This document shows, in pieces, positions 26,201 to 38,400 of a DNA stretch of 64,000 bases. The translations under genes and the position numbers were made by a program. The stretch is from Dasyornis broadbenti (Eukaryota; Chordata; Aves; Passeriformes; Dasyornithidae), in contig VZRN01005010.1 of assembly GCA_013397935.1 (NCBI GenBank), positions 2,306,403 through 2,370,402 on the forward strand, in the 5' to 3' direction. The number at the start of each line of letters is the position of its first letter. Position 1 is the stretch's first letter. The notes beneath the pieces are model-generated. The model ran no database searches and was not told the origin of the DNA. It saw only the letters and a program-made list of their open reading frames with translations.

Positions 26201-27223
26201 AGTATTCCTGCTCTGTTTGCACTGCTTGTCACTTCAGTCATTTTGCAAGACTAACAAAGCCCAGGCTGTAAATTGGAGAAGTTAGAGCATATAGCATTTG
26301 AACAAGCTCACAACTTTAACATATTGGGGGTATGACAGTCTTAGGAGTGCTGGATGAGACAACTGACCCACATACCCATGTTATTCAGCATCCCTGCACC
26401 ACACGAGTTTTTCATGTCTTTTGTAGTCAAACATCTGCTAGCAAATGTCCTTCTTTCCTTCCTTATGTGAAGAATATAAAGAACTTAACAGCCATTAACT
26501 GGAATATGTCTTCTCACAATGAAGTGGGCTGATGTACGTGTTTTGGCAACTCTGGTAACAAACCCAAGGATGGAAATTTTACAGGTGACTAAAGTAAAAC
26601 ATCTCATGATCCTGCAAACAACAGTGCTAAGTGAGGCCCTTTGAGCTCTCCTGGAACACAGAGGGATGTGCCAGCACCTGTAGGACTTCTCTCAGGGCTC
26701 ACAAACTCTCAAGTTTATGATACTCAAAGGGCCATCACCAAAAGCTGACCAGGCCTGGACTGGTACCCGTACTCCTCAAGGCTCAACCCTCACCCCTTGA
26801 GAATACCAAGGCATTCCATATGAGCATTTCACTGACACTTGGGGGGAATTTTTCACAGTTATACCTTTGTGCATACTTCTTTTTGCCTGCATGCCTGATT
26901 GTGTGAATTGATTTGAATACCCTATAGCAAATATAGCGTAAATATTGCCGCATCAGATCTATAATTGTCACCATTTTAATTGTAGCAAATTTTATTGAAT
27001 CACTTTAAAAATGTTAAATTAGTTGATTGATTAAAAGCTGTTAAATCCTTTAGACATAAATTGTCAAGTCTGAGCCTGTTTGCAAAGGGCTCCACTGCAC
27101 CTTGTGATCCAAGAGAAGGGTCTCTCTTAACCCTTTTCACTCTTACCCTTTTCCATCCTTAGCATTTTCATTACGGCCTCCTGTAAATCATTCTAAATTG
27201 ATTATATTTTGATTTTCCTTTGT
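20291..27223. other. unique non-coding sequence
   Basis: About 7 kb with no recognised gene. A GC-richer stretch at about 22440-22790 contains AGATCAAGCCAGAAGTG and AAGGCAAGGCTGGTACCAG, words that look retroelement-like, but I cannot assign a family. An A-rich run with G interruptions lies at 24723-24756. Confidence 0.45.
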
Positions 27224-27228
27224 ATGTT
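27224..27228. repeat. target-site duplication, left copy (ATGTT)
   Basis: ATGTT directly precedes the TG that starts the LTR and is repeated exactly after its terminal CA at 29051-29055. Confidence 0.85.
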
Positions 27229-27527
27229 TGTAGTGGGTTGACCCTGGCTGGAGGCCAGGCCCTCACCAAAGCCACTCTATCACTCCTGTCTGCAACTAGA
27301 CAGGAGAAAGAAAATATGATGAAGGATTCGTGGGTTAAGATAAGTTCTGGGAGAGATCAGTCACCAAATACCATCATGGGCAAAACAGACTCAAATTGGG
27401 GATAACAATCAAATTCATAACTAATAAAATCAGGGTAGTAAAGTAAAACAAATCTTAGAAGTAAATCAAAATAAAGTAAAACAAATCTAGAGAAGTAAAA
27501 CAGATCTTAAAAACATCTGCGCCCCTT

Positions 27528-28237
27528 TGATAGACTGGAAGGATTGCTGGCTAAAAACATTTTGGGTACGTGAGTGGGGAAAGGGGGCAGGTTGGGCCTT
27601 TCTCTGATGAGGCAATGCCCTTTTCCACACACCCTATCCCTCTGGGCCTGTATCCCAGCCCCACGGTGGCCACCTATCCCTGGTACTCTGAAGGCAATGC
27701 TCCACCATCCACCCCTTAAGCCCCAGTTGTAGCCCCAGAGTTGCCAAATGAGCAGAAGCCCCACCTGGGGAAATGACCAGGAAAGGCAAAGAGTACTTAA
27801 GCCAGGGCATAAAGCAAGCAGGTCTTGACCCTACCTCCTCTTGGAATTTCTATCAGCTGAAGAGCGTTGGCACCAGGAGTGGTAGCAATTCTTGTTCTCT
27901 TCTATATCTTTTCTGTCTTTCTCTCTTTCTCTTTCTTCCTCTAATTCCCTCTTCTTGGGGTTTTGAGTAACCGAAAATTGGACAAGCCTATAGTTTGTGA
28001 AGCTGAGTGGTCTAAATTAATGTTTTGTGAAGTGTTTTATGTTGATTAAACGCTGCTCTAAGCTTTTGCCAACACTCTCTGATATTCTGAAGTCATCAGT
28101 AAAGTCCCTTTTTGTTGTTTTGATCTCTTGAAAATATCTCATTGGTATTTCTCCTGTGTATCTAACTCACACTATATAAAAAAATCCCTTAAGCCATTTT
28201 AAGAGGCTCCTTGAGCCATTTTTCTTGGTGCCTGACA
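27528..28237 (+). mobile_element. LTR-like insertion nested in the solo LTR
   Basis: About 710 bp with TG...CA ends (TGATAGACTGG ... GTGCCTGACA) interrupts the outer LTR. It is flanked by CCCC on both sides (27522-27525 and 28238-28241), an imperfect or short target duplication. Inside, in plus orientation, are a TATA-like GCATAAAGC at about 27809, a pyrimidine-rich stretch at 27898-27956 and an ATTAAA at about 28045, in promoter-to-polyadenylation order. It shows no coding capacity. Family, exact ends and strand are uncertain. Confidence 0.55.
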
Positions 28238-28495
28238 CCCCAACCTCTCACTTCTTCCCAGCTCTACCTCCTCCCCCTCAGTGGCATAGGGAGATGCAGA
28301 ATGGGGTTACAATCAATTCATCACAAGCTGTTTCTCCTGCTGCTTAGGGAGAGGAGCCCCTACCCTGCTCCAGCATGGAGTCCTTCCCACAAGGGACAAT
28401 TCTCCACAAACTTTTCCAACGCAAGACCATCCCACAGGTAACATTTTTCCACAAATTGCTCCAATGTGGGTCACTCTTCCACGGGATGCAGTCCT

Positions 28496-28807
28496 TCAGA
28501 CACAGCCTGCTTCAACGTGGGCCCCCCACATGATCACAAGTCCTACCAAGAAACCTGCTCCAACATGGTCTCTCCCCTCCATGGACCTGCAGATCCCTGC
28601 CAGGAGCCTGTTCCAGCATGGGCTTCCCACAGGTTCACAGGCCTCTCTCGGGCATTCACCTCCTCTGGCGTGGGTCTCCTCCACGGCTGCAGAGTCACAG
28701 CTGCTTCTCCATGGTCTGCACCATGGGCAGCAGGGGAATCCCAGCTCTGGTGCCTGGAGCACCTCCTTCTTCACAGACCTTGGTGTCTGCAGAGCTGTTC
28801 CTCTCAC
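28496..28807 (-). other. open frame inside LTR, not a gene
   Basis: A 103-codon minus-strand frame, with an overlapping 134-codon plus frame at 28466-28870, both lying wholly within the LTR. Their length comes from the GC-rich internally repeated LTR sequence. Such frames are often mis-annotated as hypothetical proteins in bird genomes. Confidence 0.6.
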
Positions 28808-28860
28808 ATATTCTCACTCCTTCCTTTGGTCACAATAACATCCGTGCAAAAACTTTTTTT

Positions 28861-28905
28861 TCTTAAATAGGTCGTTACAGAGGCGTTACCATCATTCCTG
28901 ATTGG
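28861..28905 (-). promoter_or_regulatory. LTR promoter: CCAAT box and TATA-like box
   Basis: Reading the minus strand, AGCCAATCAGG is followed about 30 bases on by CTATTTAAGA. This spacing fits a retroviral U3 core promoter, and it fixes the LTR orientation. Transcription would start near 28835 and run toward lower coordinates. There is no evidence of present activity. Confidence 0.6.
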
Positions 28906-29050
28906 CTAGGCCTTGGCCAGCAGCAGATCCCTCCTGGACCCAGCTGGCATTGGCTCTGTCAGACAATGGGGGAATCTTCTGGCAGACTCTCATAGAAGTC
29001 ACCCCTGTGGCACCCTCACTACCAAAATCTGGCCATGCACACTCAATACA

Positions 29051-29055
29051 ATGTT
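29051..29055. repeat. target-site duplication, right copy (ATGTT)
   Basis: Exact match to 27224-27228; confirms the outer LTR boundaries. Confidence 0.85.
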
Positions 29056-30310
29056 TCATTCACGTAGTAAGTAGTAGAGTGAACTTTCCCATAAAAATTT
29101 GTCATGCTTTTTCAAAATTTTATTAAACCTGCTTACACTAATATTTTCACGGTGATTCTTGAAGTGACATAAATCACTCACTCACGACAGTGTGTTGTCA
29201 AAAAACACATGCAATTTTTTTTCTCCCCTTCCTCAAAATTTAATGCTTCAGAAGACCATAAGGCATATCAGCATATTTTAAAAATTCACATCCTTAGGGA
29301 AGTTTCCTTAAAGTTTATGAGGAATAGCTCCAGCTTTAATGAGAAAAAACATGAAAACCACAGATCAAGTAAAGCATGATTAGATCAAGTCTTCCTATAG
29401 CTTTAAAAAAACATAACAACCTTCTCTATATGTGCTTTAAGAAAAATGAAATAAATTAAATAAAGTTTCCTGTTTCCCTAAAGATATGAAAACACTGTGT
29501 GTGATTTAAACTGAATTAGAGCAACCACTGATGTTTTATCTGATTTCTACTCCTCTTCACAAAGCAGGTAGAAATGTGGCATGTGAAGTATTTCTACCTC
29601 ATCTGCAGCAGTGTATTTTTGACCGCAAATACGTTAAGAGATATTGCAGGTCAAACTGCCACCTGGTTTGATTTACTGAGGTGGCAAGGAAATGAGATTG
29701 GGCAATTAAAATTAAAACATAATAATCTGGCAGGTCATCTGGTGAGACACTGTAAGTAGAAGTATTAAGTTTTATTTCATAATCATAATGAAAACAATGG
29801 GCCCTTTTCCTTGTTTACTTCATAATACTTCACTGTTCGTGGATTTCTATTAGATGTTTACTGACTACTACATGTGAAATTGAGTGGGAAATCAAACCTA
29901 ATGGAGATGTCAAATAAAAAACAATATGACCCTTAAAAAGTGGCCCTGTGCTAGATATTAAAAAAAAAGATTTGATTATCATTTGTTCGTGTATCCACAG
30001 ATGAGATTTCTTGCCAACTCTACAGTGATAGTTTTGAGGAGATTTGTATTGGAAATCTGGAGGGGGGGGGGAACAATATTCCAATAATTATTAATTTTTT
30101 CCAAACTGAACCTCAGTTTTGCATAAACAGAACGCATAATACCACACATTTGATATCCATGATTATTTGTGCATTAAACCTTTGCTAGATGCAACATTCT
30201 TTAAAAGTTAATTTTAAACACAAATGTCAGTGAAAAATTATTATTTTTATTTTAGCATTTGAAGTTCAAAAGACATCTCTAGGAATCTGGTAACACTTAT
30301 ATATGTGTTT
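29056..30310. other. unique non-coding sequence
   Basis: AT-rich, no gene recognised. A run of ten G lies at 30062-30071. Confidence 0.45.
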
Positions 30311-30390
30311 CATAAACACTTGAGCAGTCCTATTGAAGTCAAAGAGATTGCTCATGTACTTCAAGTTAAGTGTTTCTAAGTCAGGAAGCT
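30311..30390 (+). repeat. old dispersed repeat with palindromic core, copy 2
   Basis: ATAAACACTTGAGCAGTCCT, then ATTGAAGTCAAAGAGATTGC, then ACTTCAAGTTAAGTG. Aligns by eye with 1951-2036 over about 60 bases: same ACACTTGA, CAGTCC and AAGTTAAG words in the same order. Too diverged to be recent. Confidence 0.5.
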
Positions 30391-32147
30391 TCTTTTGAAA
30401 CTTTTTTTAAAACTACTGTAAAAAGTCTAGAAGTAGTGAAACCCACAAAATTTAACAAATGCATTATCTATTGTGAATTATTCCTTCCAGTAACATTTTG
30501 TTAGTGACAAATGAGCATAATTGAAGCTCTGACTGAGAGCTGATAATAAAGAAAAGACTAGCACTTCCAAAATGTAATGTACTTCTTTGTTACCACTATA
30601 AAAAGCAAATGCTAGAGAATTTGTTTATATTCATTCTCTCGTGTAGAGGACTGACATGGGGCATTCAGTTGCAAAGTAGCATTATCTCACGCTGAAAAGT
30701 GGAGAAATTAGTAATTCCTACATTATGACCTCTGCTAACTGCTGACTGCAGCGTGTGGCAACAAATAACTCACTTAAATCCTTATGCTTTGGGACCCCCA
30801 ACCATTAAGTTGAGATAACGGAAGTAAAGCCTTCAGTGTTATGAACATGAAACCTGCAATCTCCTAATCTACCTGTGGGTGGTTTCTGTTGCTTAACACA
30901 ACATATTATTTGACTGGGCACTTTCTTCTGAGGATGCCCACGGTGTCCTTCATCAAGACAAGTTATAATATTGAAATAATATAAAATGAAATGTTCTATA
31001 TATAACATTTACTTGTGAGGTGCAGATCAACCACTAAGCAAAATCTTTTTAACAATAAGATTTTAGTCCTTTGTTACAACTTTCATAAAGCCAATGCTTT
31101 GGAAAATGTTTACATTTCTAATGCAGGGTAAGTGAAAGGCATTAGAGATGTGAAAGAGAATGCAGAATTTCAGAGAAGTGGCATATTACTGCCTTTTACT
31201 GAACAATCCAAAAATCACTTTGGCTCTCATAGGAAATTAAAGCCTAAAGTCAGAATGCATATAAAATGAAGACTGAGAAGAAAAAAAGTCTCTTAAAAAA
31301 AGATAAATGTCTTAATTATAGCCAGATGTTATTGCTATGATTTAATTTTATTTTCATTAGATCTTATTTAATCTCTCTCTCAGTGGGCTTATCTGCACAG
31401 AAAAAAGATGTCAAAAATATATTACACGAATTCCCAAAATCATGAATTTCATGTGAGTTTATTCTGAAAGGTCGTAAGTTGCTCAATGCCCTCCAACTCT
31501 GCATCTGCTGCAAAACTTCATGGATGTTATTTATCCCGTATTCAAACTCTTCAGGAAAAGTTGTCCATCCTCTGATGTTTTATTCACAAAGTGCTAATCC
31601 CTATGGGTCCCTAGTCTCACATGGGTTTCTTTGCTTTCAGCTTTAATACAAATACAAATTAATTTTTATTGATGACAATTATATCTTCTGAGAATCACTG
31701 CATTCCCTATTATTTGGCTAAATGAATATAAATCTGTTTTAAGAGAGGAAGATTTATTCCTAAATACAGCTATTGAACACATCACTGCATGTTTTAAGCT
31801 TGTATCTGTTCAGAATGCCGCTCACAGGACATAGTTTGTTCATTTATGTTGACAAATATAATGTTGCGGTTTAATTATTTATGGATTTCAATTATTGAAA
31901 GCATTACTTAGCAGGCTACCAGGAAATGTATCATGCTATATATTCTGAAGGTAATAAAAGCTTAATGATCAGAGGGCCAATGACAGCAGTTCCCTGAAAT
32001 TAAATCTTTGATGAGAAGTGTCAGAGTGGTTGCAAGTTTTGGGACAGGTAGGAAAGAAAAAGGGTAATAGGTAACCAGTTAACAAATGTTTTCAGCTATA
32101 TGAAAGGTTAATGAGCACATAGCATTTGCATAATGTGACCCTTGGGC
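30391..32147. other. unique non-coding sequence
   Basis: No gene or repeat family is recognised. The part from about 31845 onward, together with the inverted repeat that follows, contains a POU octamer ATTTGCAT at 32124-32131 and several homeodomain-like AT cores, so it might be a conserved regulatory element. This cannot be judged from one sequence. Confidence 0.35.
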
Positions 32148-32285
32148 TTGTCTAAACTGCCCTTTATTTCTCCTTAAAAGTACCCTATCAATGTGAAGTC
32201 TACTGTGACTCCATCAAGACAAGTGCTAGTGGAAACAGAATGCTCGGGACTGTTTTTTAACTCCACATTGACAGGGTTTAGACAA
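32148..32285. repeat. imperfect inverted repeat
   Basis: TTGTCTAAAC (32148-32157) and CCTATCAATGTGAAGT (32184-32199) face their reverse complements ACTCCACATTGACAGG (32260-32275) and GTTTAGACAA (32276-32285). The outer 10 bp match perfectly and the inner 16 match at 14. The left arm carries 26 extra bases between the blocks, and the loop is 60 bases. It may be an old terminal-inverted-repeat transposon remnant or a structured regulatory element. Confidence 0.55.
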
Positions 32286-32405
32286 TGACATAGCAAAAAT
32301 ATTTGTAGTTAAAAGTCATGTATCTCCACCTAGGCCTATTCCACAGAGGGAGCAATATCAGCCCAGTGGTGGGGTGGGATAGATAGATATAAATGAGACC
32401 TTTAT

Positions 32406-32473
32406 GGGGTTTTTTGTTTGGTTTTGGGTTTGGTTTCGTTTGTTTGTTTGTTTTGATTTGTTTGTTTATTTTT
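32406..32473. repeat. GTTT-rich simple tract
   Basis: T-rich stretch with (GTTT)n runs and scattered single-base changes. Confidence 0.8.
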
Positions 32474-35400
32474 CCTGATAGTTTCCCTTTTTAATCCAAA
32501 GTAGAAGCTAAAAGTAATTTATTATTTTTAAAAAGAGAACAATATTTGAACAACTGTCTGGTTAGTCTCTCCACACTGTGGTAAGGAGTTAATTTGGTAA
32601 AATAAAGGGCTACAAGAAGATGTCAAAGAAAAATATTACACTTCTTTTCTTCTCAATTACCACTGTATAAAATATTATTATAAAGCACATGAAATTCAAT
32701 TGAATAAGCTGGATGGCACATATAGTAGTGGAATGAAGTCCCTGGTTTTTCTTACTCTCCCTTTAATAGAAACATTACTATTAAACTCATATTTCTACTA
32801 AAATATTGAAGTTTCTTGAAAACTCAACAGGCTGCATTGATCCAAAGTACATCACTGTTGCATTGAGTTACATACTGATTAGAGGTGTCCAGGAACTTGC
32901 TACACTTACCAGACACAAGCAGTCCCTTTTTTGTTTTTCAAATCTGCTTGTTTAAGTACTAGTAGAATTTATTTGAAACATAGAAGCAGACATAAGGTAT
33001 TAATCCAGGTTTAGTTCTGTAAAAATTTTTGTCACAACTTAGCTGGTAGCAACAGGGGATGCTTCTAAACCACCGGTTCTTGTCTGGCCCAAGAGCTGGG
33101 AAATTAAGCTAAATTTTGTATTGCTCCCCAGAAAAATTTTCCTCACTTACAAACATGAATTACTTGACTTAAGCAATATTTTCATAGAAGAAGAAAAGCA
33201 CACAAAAGGCAGGAAAACGGAGTAATATATACTGTTAACAATATCAGTGCTGATGAACACTATTTCACAAACGATTTCTCTGGTAAGACCTTTGCCTAGC
33301 CTGCTGCATTCACACTTTGTGACTGTCAAACATCCCAGGACTCAGTACAAGCTGTCTCAGATCTTGTGCTCTAAGCTGGTTTTGTTGCTGTAAACTCCTT
33401 CCAGCCAGCCCCTATTTCACCAGTTATTCTAATGATGGTCCCAAACATTACAGGTCTTACAGCTGGAATGCAATAAACATTTAAAAGCACCTGCTTTTCA
33501 AGCACAACTAGAGTCTTTTGTCCTTCTTATTTTTTCCCTATAGCTCCACACACGCAGTTCTTTGCCTTACTCTAGGATGAGCTTTTACCTCAACTCCAGT
33601 GTGCATAATTACTCTTCTCAGACATCTGTACTGTATTATAAACACAAATTTTCTTCACTGTTTGATATTAACAGAAATGCTTTCCAAACAGAAAAAAACA
33701 TACAGAAAATAGGTGTGGCTTAAGCCTATCAATCTGTCCTTTGCATTTACACCTTCCTTTTCTTCCTCAGAAATCAACAGCATGCACCTCCCTTTCCTCT
33801 TGCCCCAAAAATTGCCTGGTGTTACTTTGGCTTTGCTTCCAGCCTCGGCTGCCAGGGTAGCACAGGTAGCTGGAGCTGCTGCCCTGGGTGAGAGCAGCAG
33901 CACCAGCTCCACCAGCCTAGACAAAGCCCTGGGGAGTTAGCCTGTAAATTACCACTCCTTCTCTGCAGTTCCCTTTCTTCTGAGAATTCACACTAAATGT
34001 AATGGGTCTATTTATAGTCTGGTCTAATTATAGATAACGGAAGGTGTGGTCCCGCTCAAGCTTCTTCCTTTTTCTTTTTTCATTGGCTCTGGTAAGCACA
34101 CTGCCATTGGATAAATGGGGTCAGATAATTAATCCAACAGAGAATGAGCCTGCCATAAGAAATTACTCACTTCCTCAGGAGATCAATGAGCTTTTGAGGT
34201 CACCCTCCAACTACATGGTCTCCAGATTTGTCTCAAGGGAGGAGGCAGTACTGTATGCCATGGAGAAAAAAAAAGAGAGATAAGAGAACTGTGCCTTTTG
34301 GCATCAACCTGGCTGAATGTAGGTTAGCTGCACTGTGAAACAATATCACAGATATGCCTCTCTGGAGAATATGTTCTCCTAGCCCACCTATAATGACACA
34401 AAGAATGAAAGAGATTTCATCTTTTTTTCCCTCTTTTGCAACCTGCTGCGAAGAGCATTTCACTGTCATTACGTCATTATGATATTACTTCCTCTCATAT
34501 AAGGCAAAGCCAAAAAGAAGTGTCAAAGCCTCCTTCATGTATAGGTACTCTTCTGAGTGAGTACCACCCACACAGATGTTTGCAAAATCCACATTTCCTT
34601 GGGTTTGTCTGTAATATGAGCTCACCAAACCACGCCATTAGCATTAACCTATATCTAAGAATTTGGACGTTCATTGAAGGAAAAGACTTTTTCCTCCATT
34701 GCAGAAAGGTTCTGAAATATGTTTCTAGAAGAAAAAGAAAGCAGTATAAGGTCCAGTAGATAACAATTAAATTAACTTATATATTGCACAAGCCATTTTT
34801 TGTCCCCAATTTTTTTGCCCTATTTGCCTAAAAAGCAAACAGAGTTGTTTCTGAACTAGGTTGTTTACTCTGGCTTTCCTTGTACACTTCTAATCTCAAG
34901 TCAGGAAAAAAAAAGAAATTCTTTGAAATCCTTCTTCACCTGATCAACAGAATTTCATTGCTCTATGTTATTTTCTTAAACGAAACAAAACAAAAATGGG
35001 GAAAAGGAACTGGGGGCAAGTGCATAGTTCTGCTTTAAAAAGCATCTCAGTTCATGAGACATTCCATGTATTCCAGTTAAATGATTAGGAGAATACATAC
35101 TCAATGCTGTTCAGCTTCTAAAAGCTTAACAAAAAAGTAACATCTGTTCTCAGTTGCAGCTCAGTCCTTGCTTTGCAGCCCTTGGATAAACTGGAAGGCC
35201 GCAAGTCACACAAAACGGAAGCTCAGAGGAGCTGAAGGAATGACTGAGTTGTTTCTTTCTATAGTGAGCCTCCAAGGAGCTGCCCAAATAAGCTGGGAGA
35301 AGATTTATGTGTCTGACAGAAGACGTTTATAAGAAAAGCGAGGCAGCAAACAGCAAAGGATTAGGAAGAGTTCACAATAAATTCTTTAGTCCAGTTTCTG

Positions 35401-38400
35401 GGCCAGAACCTGGAGGACTGGAAGAGATGGAGGTTTTTCCTTTAAGCTCCAGTGGAAAGTATTTCTAATATTGGCAGATTCAAGTAAAGGAGTGCCACAT
35501 AGCCTCATATAGAGGTGATAGATTTCTGTCCTCTTCACTCCATACACATTCTGAACACATATTCTGAGTGGGGAGGCAGTCTAGCCAATGCGCTGTCAGA
35601 CACAAACACATCCAAGTACTGGGGGAAAACAGCAACTCATGGAGGAAAGGGAAAACTGTAGCAGCATTCCCCATCCTTAACCCTATTCATAAGCATCACT
35701 ATTACAGGTTACAAACATGGGATGATTATCCCATGAGCTACTGCTTAAATCTGCCATCTATAAACTTTTTTAATTCACATTTTTAAATTATGCAATTCAC
35801 TAACTTCATGCGAGACTAGCTGCTGTGATACTAGCTGGTCTTATCCCACCTGTTCACCTTCAAACCCTGAAATTTTAAGTGCTGAACAAAGTGAAGGCTA
35901 GCATTTAACCAGACATGCAGAATTCACAGGATCCACATTCACTGATCTGGACAGTCTTCGAACAAAAGAAATAAATTACAATACATTCTTCGAAAAAAAC
36001 AGTAATTAAAATATCTTCCCTTTTTTTTACTTTTAGTTTTTAGAGTTTTATTGATCTTTGCAAGTTTTTATTATGTTTGACGTCTACTTTCTATGGGTGG
36101 ATGTGGCTCTCTGTGAAATGAAAGACAGTGACAGCTGCTGAAGGTTTTTTGACAGACAGTTTTCAATGCTGGGTCCATGTATGTTTAAAATGTGTTTATA
36201 TAGTGTGATGGACTGTTCTATACTAGGAGATAGATTTCAGGCTTTTATCATGCACATTTCTGAGTATCTTGAAGTGTTTTCTTTTCTAGTAGTGCAAGAA
36301 GCCTGTTTGTAGAAGAATTTATAAAGGTCTCAATTATGTGTGACGGTGTTATAAAACACAAGGAGGTAAAATGTGTGTTGCAAATCCAGGCATGTCCACT
36401 GATGCAGCCTTTTCTTTAACTCTGTTCATGAATCAGCATAGCATAAAAACTGCTTCAGGACAGAAGATTATCTTGTCTGGAATGTGGTGGTATAAATTTG
36501 ATATGCAGAGGAGCTGTGCTGTCCAGGATTTTGCCCGTAAGACACCACCAGCAGCTCTGAACAGAATATAAAGAAGGCAAAATGGAAGAAAAAAATATGT
36601 TTTTCATGCCTAAAACTGAGTGTAAAGTCCATATTCTGTTTCTTTATGGCTTTTTCTCTCATTTTGTTTGGGAGTTCTTTGTGGCACAAGTTTGTGTGGT
36701 CAAACTTAACGGCAGGACAGCTCCACATACTCGCAGCTCTCTGTCATGGTGTGATGTCTGCCTGCACCTGCTTGCGTTGTTGTATTGCCATAGGTAGGTT
36801 CATAATGTCCCATCTTCCTTTTCTGTCTTTCAAAAAGGCAAGAATTTAATCATTTCTGATAGAAATTAGGAGTTGGGAATTATTTCTAGACAACTGACAG
36901 CGTCCAGTAAGACCACAGGAGATACAAGATTTAAACAGTTACTTCCTCAGTAACTTCAGCTAGACCATGTACATTTTAGCAAAAAAATATATTTTTGCAC
37001 TTAGTAGCAAAAAAAGCTAAGGTAAAAGACGGACCTGAAAGAGCTGCGTTTAGAAACAGACCTGTTCAATCAGTCAATTTGTTCAGTCAATTTGTTGCTA
37101 TTAACAATTTTTGAGTGTGTCATCCTTAGCAATGTGTTGCATGTCTTTAAAATCCTCTTACAGCACACAGGATGGGCTATGAGATCACTGTGTGAATCTT
37201 AGGGGAGAGACAGCACATTAGTGCCTTTCTTCTTGTTCTGTTCAGTTTCTCATAGTTGCAGGGCATAAGCCACATAATGCACAGCATTTTTAAGCAGGCT
37301 GTCCCTTGACATTTCTTCTTAAATGACAGTCCTAGACGAGGCACGACAGAACAAATTCTGTGAAGGCAATGGGGGGAAATTGAAATCAGCATCACTAAGA
37401 AAAGTAAACTAAACATTCAGGAGAAACAATGTGCATAGAGATACAAAGACACCAAGAGAAACACACATACACTGTGACTAAATTCACCCTGTATCCTGCA
37501 TAAGACCTTCATTCATTGTTACAATGAAGTAGTGAAATTTTCTTCCTCAAACAAATCTAAAATTGTGTTTTGAAGCTGCCTTCTTGCTGGTGAGGGTATT
37601 TTGTCTGCTCAGCTTCTTCCCTTTCCTGTCTGGGATAATAGGACCCACTATCAAGAAAATACAAGGTAAAGTTTTGTACCTTTGTGCTGGATTTGGGCAG
37701 AAGGCTGAGACCTGCTGTGCACTCCACAGTGTTCCTCTCCTAGCATAACTATTTTGACAAAAACACTGTTGGGAAGACAAACACGGTGACAGATAATGGG
37801 ATTCTTGAGGTCACGGTCAAGCCTAACAGCTGCCATGATTACCAGGATGAGGCACAAACAGCCACATTCATCTGTGGTGCAAATCCATTGATGTCAGCAG
37901 ATGAAACTGGCTCTGAGAAATGTGGCTGCTCTGCTCTAGGTTTGTTTCTGAGGGAAGGGAGGGTAAGCAGTAAAAAAAAGGGCAAAGCATTAAGTAAATA
38001 TGCAAATTACAATCTAATATGCAAAGTCTCTAGTTTGTTACTCCAAACACTCCAATAAATAAAGAAAGCTCTCCATTTGGCAACATATTCGCACATAACA
38101 CTGTGTACTTTCCACATAAAGCCTTCCAAGTCAACTGGCTAATTATTATTATTATTTTCTCTTCTGCTGTTAGAAAAGCACCTTCCACAAAAACAAGAGC
38201 CTTGTTTTGTTGATCTCACTTTGAGGATTTATATATCGGATTAATTAGCAGTTGGAACAGGACTCACTCCCTCTCACAGCTTCCGTTCTCCCATTAACAG
38301 TCTGTGGCTTGGTGCTAAATCTCAGAAGACACTCCTGCTATTTACTGTTCTGTTTAGTGTGGGATTGCTAATTCTTATCTATTTAAATACAACTGATGAT

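Larger units (their letters stand above)
27229..29050 (-). mobile_element. solo LTR of an endogenous retrovirus (ERVL-like), split by an insertion
   Basis: On the plus strand it begins TGTAGTGGGTTGACCC and ends CACTCAATACA, giving TG...CA termini, and it is flanked by a perfect 5-bp duplication ATGTT. A 5-bp duplication is typical of ERVL-class elements. The minus strand carries promoter signals in U3 (CCAAT at 28901-28905, TATTTAA near 28862-28869), so the LTR is transcribed on the minus strand. The middle part (about 28360-28700) is built of imperfect repeats of the words CCAGCATGG and CCCACAGG. Without the nested insertion the LTR is about 1.1 kb. No internal retroviral genes flank it, so it is a solo LTR left by LTR-LTR recombination. 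I recognise this LTR as common in passerine genomes but do not assert a database name. Confidence 0.85.

Noticed and set aside
28464..28870. 124-134 codon plus-strand frames
   Set aside because: They lie inside the solo LTR and reflect its GC-rich internal repeats.
33713..33940. Possible exon with acceptor at 33770 and donor-like GGTGAGAG
   Set aside because: The Ala/Ser-rich frame has no homologue, starts at a non-ATG codon and overlaps an open minus frame; too weak beside the other candidates.
34044..34283. 79-codon frame that begins like a secretory signal peptide
   Set aside because: The frame starts at GTG, has no upstream ATG in frame near it, no homologue is recognised, and the hydrophobic start comes from a T-rich run.
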